From Coprinellus micaceus (taxonomy: Eukaryota; Basidiomycota; Agaricomycetes; Agaricales; Psathyrellaceae), in NCBI GenBank assembly GCA_951394405.1, contig OX596340.1:3038001-3102000 (forward strand): DNA of 64,000 bases, written 5' to 3'. Position 1 is the first letter of the stretch, and every line of letters begins with the position of its first letter. Under the pieces are notes generated by a model. That model was not told the origin of the DNA. It ran no database searches and saw only the letters and a program-made list of their open reading frames with translations. The position numbers and the translations under genes are program-made. Positions 56,591-64,000 of the stretch are shown here, one piece after another.

Positions 56591-59500
56591 GGATAGGGGT
56601 CAACCCAAATATGCGCCGCGTATTTAAAACTCCGATCAATAGCACGAGCTCGATGACAGTGCTTCTTGCTCTTCGATTCGAACAGCCATAGACGCCCAAC
56701 AACCCCACCAACATCCCGCCCGGCATTTGGCGCTTCGGATTCCTCCCCCTCCCCTCAGCATTCCAGCTCGTCCCCTTCATCCGTCGAGCCGTTATGAATA
56801 CAAACGTCTCCAACACCGCGATGGGGTGCACTCAGGCTCACCCGCCAACTCCTCGCTGTGACCACGCTCACCCCCACATCGCTGCTCACGATGTTCAGCA
56901 AGTCCACTAGTCCTGCGTGCGCGAACGCGGCCTCCTCGAGGACGTAGAAATGAGCAGCAACGACCCACCGCTCGGTACACATCTCCATATCTGCGATGCC
57001 AGCAACGAACGAGGTCTCTTCATGGCACGGATGGCAGCGAATAAGCGGTGTTTATTGGAGGGAGCTAGCCGCTGGACAAGGAAATAGGTCAGTACGGAGG
57101 AAAACCTGTCGAATCGGATTGAAGACTCACCTTTCTTGAGTAGGTCTGTGTATACCTCCAACCCCAGACTCCAGTGTCCCCTCTTTCCGCCCTCATCCTA
57201 GTCGATGCAACACGCGTCCTCGCCCGACCTTAGCACAACGTGCCTTGCTCAAATCCGTCGGCCCCCACCTCAAACTCGCGCAAAAGCGAACGCCCCGACC
57301 CCAGCAAGCTCAGCGTCACCCACACCGACTCCAACGTACCCCAAGCTATCTCGACCTGGTGACGACCTTGGCGTCGCGTGGACGACTTCAACGTCGCTAG
57401 GATTCAGAATCCGAAGCTCGAGGAGGCCTTTTTCAGGGCTGGGAGTTGGGTTGAGTTGTCGGGCAGGCTGGTGGGTGGGGAGGTACGAGTCTCCAGTGCA
57501 CCTGGACCCACTTGCTTCCTCCTGTCGAACCACTTCATCTCCCCCGGTTAGACCGTGGACCCACCGGCCTAGACCCTCTGCACCTTCACTACAACCACCC
57601 CTGTCGACCGACGACCACTAAATCCCCCCACAAACACGTCCACCTCCGTCCATTTTCCATACCCCTCCCCCACTCCTCACTGAACAGCGAGATCAAGCCG
57701 GAAGGGTGGCTCCGTCCAGGCCGTGACGACGGCGAGACTCGAGACGACGATGGCGGCGGTGGGTACATCGATCGGTCCCGGCTCTCGATGCATACCACGT
57801 TGGGAACGATGGCGGGCGGGCGGGCGGGTTCCTCCCGCAGAAAGACCTGTGGACAGTTTTGGAGAAGGCATCTCTTGCGCTTTGGAAGTTGGAGGTGAAA
57901 CACCGTGGGGTCGTGGAAATGGAGGGCTGGACAGCGGATGATGAGTGGACGGATGGTTGGTGGGTTTCGCTTGGAGTCTTTAGTGAGGCGGGTCAACTAC
58001 CCGAGGCGATACACGATTAAGCATCCCCCCGGCGCGGGCGACGGTAGAGATACATATGGGAGTGCCGATGATGTGCCGGCCTGTAGAACCAATGGGAGAG
58101 GATGTATGGTAAGTCATATCATTTTGCGTGACCTATTCTGCGCATTGTACTGACCCCTGTGCTTTAGGGCTCGTTCTCGATGACAAGGCGGATCCTCTTC
58201 CCCCGTATTCACCCTCTTCCGAGCTTGAGCGGATTCCAGCCTCCCAACACCTCGTTTTGGGGTGGTGTCCAGGTAGTGGCTGGCGACATTGGCGTCTTAG
58301 AAGCGGGCGAAGGCGAGCTACTGAGTCTGAGTGAGGTGGAGCTTGACTCTCGCAAAGGAATTACTGTGGGTGGATAGGTGAGTACGAACGCTGGCTCTGC
58401 AACGAAACGAGAACACTTACTCTATCTATTCCAGTCTGAAAAGCAGCATCCGAACACGTCGTCTCGCTTCCTCTAGCCGACCTGAGGGCGTTCTTCGTCG
58501 CATCTATCGACATGGAACGGAAGGTTCGCATATCATCTCTATGCTGTGGAGCGAGGCGAGCGGGTGGACTTGCCTGGTGCCCAGCACGGCGGCCGACGGA
58601 AAGTCCGACTTCGTGCTTGAAACGCAGCGTGAGGCGGCAATTCCTCCGCAAGGGTGGTGGTTGGGTAGTTATTGAGCGTAACCGTGCGTTCATCTCTGTT
58701 CATCTCCAGAGCGTTGTTGAGGAAGGCAGAGTATCCACGAGAGCGTACGCACCTTGTTCTTGCGGGCGGCGTGCGGAGCATTTGGCTCCGTGATCCCACT
58801 CAGCGTGTGCATTATTAGTATATGTACGCTGGCGACGTTGACGAGCCGACGCCTTCGCAAGGATGGGGGTGAGGACAGGGGCGCACGAATATCTGTCAGC
58901 CCGGGGAACGCCGACGGTGGGATGGGGCATGTTCATATGCATTGTGTCGTTGGTGTTATGCTTCCGCAAATGGATGAGAAGGTCGCAGAGTTGGCTTTGA
59001 GAAGGGCCAGTGGGATGGGCTCGAAGGGCTACAGCGGGTATCGTGAAGTATTCAATATCGCCCGGACATGATATAGAGTTGAAAAGTGTGCTAAACGCGT
59101 GGATATGGTGTTGGCCACTACGGGCGCTTATTTTACGTTGCCTGGCTTTCGTGGCGGGTACGCAGCTGCTGAGAGATCGTAAGGCTTCATGTGGTATTTG
59201 ATGTTACTCACGCCATTGGGTCACCCATTATCTATGCGAATAGGGACTCATGAGCCAGCAGGGAGAGCAAACCACCGACCTGATCGCCGAGTTGATTGAA
59301 CCTTTTGTTCGTTCAGCTAGTTTATGGAGGTCCGGGAGCCCTGAAGCATATGGCACTGTTGGTTTAATACGCAGCAAGGAGGTAATCAATTCGAGCTGCG
59401 CTGTGCTTGTAGGCAAATCAGGTCCGTCGGTGAGGATCTGGTAAGTTTGGACGTTTCACGGACCGTACGGTGGGATAATGTCGTAGTATCGAGTCTCATG

Positions 59501-59599
59501 CGTCGAACAGTGCATTTTCCAATGCTGCCTGACCACTCTCCCCAACAGACTAAAATCTACTTTGCCACTTCTCTTGCCCCGAACGTGCTGCCATACCGG
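56591..59599. other. Spacer 9/10, decayed co-duplicated genes
   Basis: Shared blocks: 56,590-56,740 (with 23,500-23,640), about 56,980-57,160, 57,690-57,900 (with 24,370-24,540), 58,100-58,170, and 58,375-58,690 (VDRYDG relic, with 24,745-25,090). About 59,030-59,570 matches 25,480-25,985. The order and spacing mirror spacer 5/6 almost block for block, so the copy 6 and copy 10 units look like sister duplicates. No intact gene. Confidence 0.5.
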
Positions 59600-59652
59600 T
59601 CGTTTGGCCACATCGCACACAAAGACAAACAAGAGGCACTACAATAAGCGCC
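59600..59652 (+). promoter_or_regulatory. Conserved promoter block of NACHT copy 10
   Basis: GGTCGTTTGGCCACATCGCA, CACAAAGACAAACAAGAGGC and ACTACAATAAGCGCCC in order; ends 123 bases before the ATG. Still well preserved although the gene is broken. Confidence 0.5.
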
Positions 59653-59774
59653 CATTCTACAGCAGTCGCCTTCGCCATCTTGGACCACTACCACCACCAC
59701 TTCATTCCCTCTACCCAATTTCATCCGTGCCCCAGTATCCAAATCTCGATACCACATCATCCGAACCTCGCTCC

Positions 59775-62590
59775 ATGTCGACGACGGCCGTGTTCACACA
59801 TGGCTCATCCAGCTTTGCGGCCCAAGAAATGAACATAGCGAATGTAGCGAGGGACTACCACGACCACAGGACCACAGCGATTACCATACAATCCGGTTCC
59901 CGCATTGGACCACTTGATCGTACGTCCATGCTGCCCCGCCGTAGTCCTGCATAGCGAAGCTTACGAAGCCTAAAAGGCCTCTTAGCCCATATATCCCATG
60001 GAGCCCTACACGACTCAGCAGAACGAGGCCCCGACGCTCCTAAGTGTCATCCGGAAACGAGGACTGCCGTGCAGAGGGACATCATGGGCTGGATCGAATA
60101 TGGCGAGCAAGATGACACACCAAAGAGGATCCTTTGGCTCTCAGGACCTGCCGGCTCCGGGAAGACGGCGATCGCCGGCACGATTGCGGACGAATGCTAC
60201 AGGAAGGGTTTGCTCGCAGCAAGCTTCTTTTTTTCGGCCTTTTCCGGCTCTCAGAACCGACGATGGAAGATGCCCCTTATCCCTACCCTCTTGTATGGCC
60301 TCCTCCAACACGAATTCATGATTGGTTTCAAGGAGGAAGTTTTCGCGATCATAAATCGCGATCCAGTGGTGTTTGAGAAGCATCTGGGTCAACAGCTCGA
60401 AAGCCTCGTGTTAGCGCCATTGCGCAAGATCGCCAACCGTTCGAACCGTCGGGATTGGCCTGCAGTCATCATCATTGATGGGCTGGATGAATGTCAGGGC
60501 GATGGGCAGTCTGCATAAGGTTGGCGGGTTCTGCACGGTCAAAAATCGAGAATCAAAATGCGAATCGAAGCGTCGCTGCTTCTTCCCGCGATGTACTTAG
60601 GGGTTTCTAAGGCATTTTGGGCCACCATTGGGAGGGTTTCTGACTATAGTCTTCCATCGTACACTGCCCAAAAAATACTAGAGGTCGTTCTGGCATGGTT
60701 TCAGTGGGATTTTGAATTGCAAGCACCCTCTGGTGCTTCAGTCGGACCTTAAAAATACACAGCCGAGGCCGCTGAGCTACCGCGGAACGTGTCTTCTTGT
60801 CTTCTGAACAATTCACTTTGAAAAGGGGAGGACAGAGCAAATCCAGTGGTACAAACCTCTGTAGACGAGTGTAATCCTTTTTCGTGTTGAAGCCTTCAGT
60901 CAAGTGTCATATGTTCTGGAATGGATGAGAACGTCGTCCCAATTTATCCTCGCCAAGTGCTTCAATGGAAAACTTCAGCTTAAACCACGGTCTATGTGCA
61001 ACAGAGATATCCACGTCCCCAAGATCTTAGTGAGCATGCAGTTGCGAAGACATACCGTAAATCTACCTCACAATGGGGGCTCGGGGATACCGTGATCGCG
61101 CCCATCCCTGAGGCTGGGGGTACCGGAGTGGTGTGGAACATCGGATTCTGTTTCTATCCCTCCGCCTGAACATCCACGTCTTTTTGACCATACGGAAAAG
61201 GTTGTTACAGCCCATAAATGTCTCTACAGGACCACAACGAGAGCCGATGGCACCTAGAATTAACCCCATCGCTAATCACGCGTTCGCTGGCTTCGACTTC
61301 GAAATCTCGAATTTTGACCGCGCAGAACCCGCCAACACTAGTCTGCAGGGCCCGATGCTCAGAAAGAGATCCTCTCTGTCCTATCGTGCGCATGCACAGA
61401 CCCCGCCTTCCCGTTCCGCCTCATCATCGCCTCCTGACCCGAACCCGTAATTCGACAGTTCTTTTCGGCTTCCTCCATCCCCGTTCTCCGCATATTCCTT
61501 GACAACAAGTATAACCCAGATGCCGACATTCGACTCTTCCTCAAGGCCATGTTCAGTGACCTCAGCCGTAGATTCAACCTGCCATCGTCATGGCCATCCG
61601 AGGGCGTCATCGATATTCTGGTCATGGAGGCGTCGGGCCAGTTCATTTACGCAGCAATGGTGGTTCGATTTGTCGACAGCCCGGGCCTTGGGGCACCCCA
61701 ACGACAGCTCATCCGGGTCCTAGAGTGGCGCCGCCTCGACGACTCAAAGCGCTTTGCACCGCTCGACACATTGTACAGCCGCATCTTGCGTACTAGCCCA
61801 GAACCGTTGTTGGCGGCGAAATGGCTCTGCTTTCTCAACCATCACCAGGTCTTCCAATTCGGCAGCTCGTACACTAAAGGCATACTCGAATCGTACTCCG
61901 GAGAGTCAGAACATTTGCTGGGCAGCTTGACATCATTGGTCAGGCTGGTAGATGAACGGGGGAGGCCTCAGGTCCATTTCTACCACAAGTCACTTCTCAA
62001 CTTCTTCCAGGACCCACACCGGAGCTCTGATCTTCATGTAAACAAGGATACTTTCACCCAGTTCGTGCAGGACCGGTACTATCAGATCCTAAGAGGTGTG
62101 TATTGCTCCCCCTTTTCAATCTTGCTTCACATGCTCATGCCGATACAGGTACAGGACCTCGATCCAATACCAACCCTTCAACAAATCCCCGATCTCAAGA
62201 TTTCCTCGAGACCTTCTGCAGGTTTTTATATAAATTTCTTGATCCACGCCGCAGGTACGGCTCCAAAGATGTCGAGTGGTGGCTAGCCAATCTTCATGAG
62301 TCCAATCGGGACAAAGAAGTTCCCCAGATGTTTACTAGAATCCACTGCCAAGTAAGTGACCATGGTTCTTTCCTTGACACATAACACAATCATGGATCGA
62401 TATTGTCTTTCAGTGCAAATGGTACCGCTGCCTTCCTGGTTGCGTTGTCTGGAGGAAAGGCATACTGCGATACTGCAGGGAGCACGGCTGGCGTTTACCC
62501 ACAACAAAGGAGATGTTGCGGGATAGGTTCGGCAAACTCAAGTTCAGTTCTGACTTGCGGGAATTGCCTCTACGGCCCCCCGGCTGCTGA
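59775..62590 (+). pseudogene. NACHT gene, copy 10, split by hAT-like element
   Basis: Exon 1 59775-59919 (type B leader MSTTAVFTHGSSSFAAQE, NVARDYHDH); exon 2 starts 59,977 and runs through ALHDSAERGPDAPKCHPETR, Walker A GPAGSGKT and Walker B VIIIDGLDECQG until an 824-base element enters at 60,516. NACHT coding resumes at 61,348 with DAQKEILSVLSCAC and continues to 62,095; exons 3 and 4 are 62,149-62,351 and 62,414-62,590. Two lesions: the insertion puts a stop right after GDGQSA, and TGA at 61,435-61,437 replaces the CGA Arg of the SRPEP motif. The rest of the frame, splice sites and promoter are well kept, so inactivation is recent. A truncated product ending just after Walker B (about 229 residues) is conceivable. 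Confidence 0.88.
60516..61339. mobile_element. Non-autonomous hAT-like element, 824 bases
   Basis: Terminal inverted repeats share GTTGGCGGGTTCTGC, then CGGTCAAAA and TCGAGA (left about 60,519-60,553; right about 61,304-61,336), with a few mismatches. It is flanked by an exact 8-base duplication AGTCTGCA at 60,508-60,515 and 61,340-61,347. An 8-base target site and TIRs starting TAAGGTTGGCGGGTT are typical of the hAT superfamily. No transposase is visible inside; open frames are short and unlike known transposases, so a MITE-type or internally deleted copy. Confidence 0.88.
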
Positions 62591-63256
62591 CTCCAAGTTC
62601 ATTTGCTACCGGTGAGCAAGGATGGATTCCCCTTCGCCCCGTTGTCTTCGCCATCCGTCGTGGCCGTCGACTGACCAGTTCCCGAAGCTCCATACAAAGG
62701 TCAGGACACGACTCGCAAGTAATGGACGACCATACGGCGGCTGGTTGGCAAGAGTCGGAAGCAGTGGACCTTTACGAAGTACATACATATATACATTGCT
62801 AGTAGATCTCGCACTTGGTAAAGACAACAACGGAGAACTTCGTGTAAAGTATACGTACAGGGTCGTACAACGAGAGAGGGATATCAATATATCATACGGG
62901 AATACATATGTATTCCCGTATACATCTCAATTCTGAAGTCATACAAGGAAGCGAAACACAACACGGTGAGCAGGTATGAATCAACTCCAAAGAAGCATCC
63001 CAGAAAGCAAAGGGCAGGGACTGGCATGATAATCGAGGGTAGTAGTATAAAGTGAAGATGGGGATCAATTCAAGGGTGAAAGGTACTTCAGCGAAGCCGG
63101 GATCCGAGTCGTGAAAGGCTCAGTGACAGAGCGCGAGTTGACAAGCGCCGTTCGACATAGAAGAACACGTGAAACCGAAGGCGATCGAACTTGAACGAAC
63201 TCGAACGAGGCGAATCCAAAACAAAACAGAAAGAAAGAAAGAAATCGAGTGCTCAC
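62591..63256. other. NACHT 3' flank of copy 10
   Basis: Follows the usual family 3' flank (landmarks GTAGATCTCGCACTTGG and a GAGAGGGATATCA-type stretch) and then, from about 62,960 to 63,110, the AAGGGCAGGGACTGGCATGATAA stretch shared with other spacers. The IIPSNYL exon expected here on the minus strand is absent. After about 63,110 the sequence jumps to DNA that elsewhere lies in the last intron of the SH3 gene (ACAAGCGCCGTTCG, compare 54,985-55,000). Confidence 0.5.
62894..62921. repeat. Perfect 28-base palindrome
   Basis: Self-complementary without a spacer: the left half is ATACGGGAATACAT and the right half its exact reverse complement. It occupies the place where other copies read ATCATACAGGTATAGATC, so it seems to have grown by a local inverted duplication in this copy. 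Confidence 0.9.
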
Positions 63257-64000
63257 TCCCCGTCGTCCCATCGTCCCTCCTTCCCTCCCACAACTTCCCC
63301 GTCCTATCGAGGATCTCGAGGACTTCGCACGTGCGGAAGCTGACCTCGGAGGGGTCTTCGCTTGCGGCGTGGTCTGCGTGAAGGGATAAGTTAGTTAGGT
63401 TTGATGGTTAGGTTAGAGAGTGGGCGAGAGGTAGGCCGAAGCAGGGGGCGAATCGTGTAAAGGTTAACGGTGCACCCGCAAGAGGGGGAAGGATAGATAT
63501 CGAGGCGGGTAAGAGCGAAAGCCAATGCAAATAAAGGCGAAAAAAAACGGGGAAAATCAAAATTAATATAACACTTACAGGCGAAAAGCCCCTCAGCCCA
63601 CTACACAACAGGTTTCTAGCTCACCAGTCGATTATCCGCACTCCCATGCCCCAGCGCCGCCCATATACTTCCCCCACCTCCCACCAATGCTGAGACCTCT
63701 CCCTCGCATTCCTTTTCCCTCTTCTTATCCTCCTCCCTCCGATTTAAATGAATCCACTCTCCCTCGACTCGTCGCCTTGCTGCTCTAACTGCGTCCGAGG
63801 ATCGCGTTCCACTACTGACGGTGGTTTCTGGGATCCCCCTCAGAGGTCGGGAGCGTTGACTGCGAGCCATCGAGGCTCCGATGTCCGTGGCCGTTCCCTC
63901 CCGTAGCCCCGAGCTCGGTGTTCCATGGGCCACGCAAGAGAAGCGGTTTATAAGCATGGGGGCAGCAGGGTAGCCGGCGTCCGTGTTACTACCGCCCTGG
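63257..64000 (-). pseudogene. Membrane/SH3 gene relic S4 (runs off window)
   Basis: SH3 core exon 63,373-63,257 is open but altered at conserved places: HAASEDPSEVSFRTCEVLEI and LDRTGKLWEGRRDDGTTG, so ELSF is EVSF, RKGE is RTCE, and the WW pair is LW. The preceding exon (about 63,980-63,580) reads GSNTDAGYPAAPMLINR, GTPSSGLREGTATDIGAS and SGLREGT-type text, then VS-stop-KPVV-stop-WAEGLFA, two CAG-or-AGG-to-stop changes. The Arg/Glu tract is shortened (NRREEDKKREKECEGE). No terminal exon. Decayed; upstream exons are outside the window. Confidence 0.6.

Noticed and set aside
60607..60903. 98-codon minus-strand frame inside the hAT-like element as a transposase fragment
   Set aside because: No similarity to hAT transposase motifs that I can recognise, and far too short.
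1..64000. WD40, ankyrin or TPR repeats after the NACHT cores
   Set aside because: Each core is followed by two short exons and a stop; no periodic GH-WD, ankyrin or TPR signatures found in any copy.

Overview
The window looks like nuclear DNA of a filamentous basidiomycete, most likely an agaricomycete. Genes carry many short introns (about 48-70 bases), with GT-AG boundaries and one probable GC-AG. The dominant gene family is of the kind common in mushroom-forming fungi: NACHT-domain STAND NTPases with a conserved HGALHDSAER / PKCHPETR lead-in. No bacterial-style operon, rRNA, tRNA or CRISPR array was seen.

Layout. The window is a head-to-tail array of ten NACHT loci on the + strand, starting at about 1 (cut by the window edge), 2619, 3726, 13173, 20048, 26725, 33224, 42178, 52143 and 59775. 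Seven (3 to 9) are complete four-exon genes of 611-653 residues. Locus 1 is truncated by the window. Locus 2 has lost the whole NACHT exon. Locus 10 is interrupted by an 824-base hAT-like element with an 8-base target duplication, and also carries a nonsense codon. Each NACHT gene begins with one of two unrelated short first exons, type A (loci 2, 4, 5, 8) or type B (3, 6, 7, 9, 10), spliced to the same large NACHT exon. All end in a short Cys/Trp-rich tail instead of WD40, ankyrin or TPR repeats. A promoter block centred on ACAAACAAG...AAGCGCCC lies about 80-125 bases before each complete copy.

The spacers are not unique DNA: they are decayed copies of each other. Facing the NACHT genes on the - strand is a co-duplicated gene with a predicted membrane segment, an Arg/Glu-rich linker and a C-terminal SH3 domain (Sho1/Fus1-like). 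All visible copies are damaged: four keep the SH3 core exon (about 36.4, 44.8, 55.1 and 63.3 kb), and others keep only the last exon (IIPSNYL) with the core deleted. Further upstream in each spacer are remnants of at least one more - strand gene that I could not identify. The unit that was duplicated was therefore a multi-gene block of roughly 6.5-10 kb, in which only the NACHT gene has stayed open.

One unrelated, apparently intact gene breaks the pattern: a secreted DUF1996-family protein (8845-10564, - strand, 11 predicted exons, including 12-base and 5-base microexons). It lies between two roughly 0.5-kb inverted copies of NACHT-flank DNA.

The NACHT copies are mosaics: first-exon type, the post-Walker-A segment and the C-terminal segment group the copies differently. 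They also differ sharply in a short length-variable stretch just before the conserved ESY(P/S)G(E/Q)TE(Y/H) block. Together this reads as a birth-and-death array of small NLR-like proteins diversified by recombination. A role in non-self recognition or regulated cell death is an inference from the family, not something shown by the sequence.
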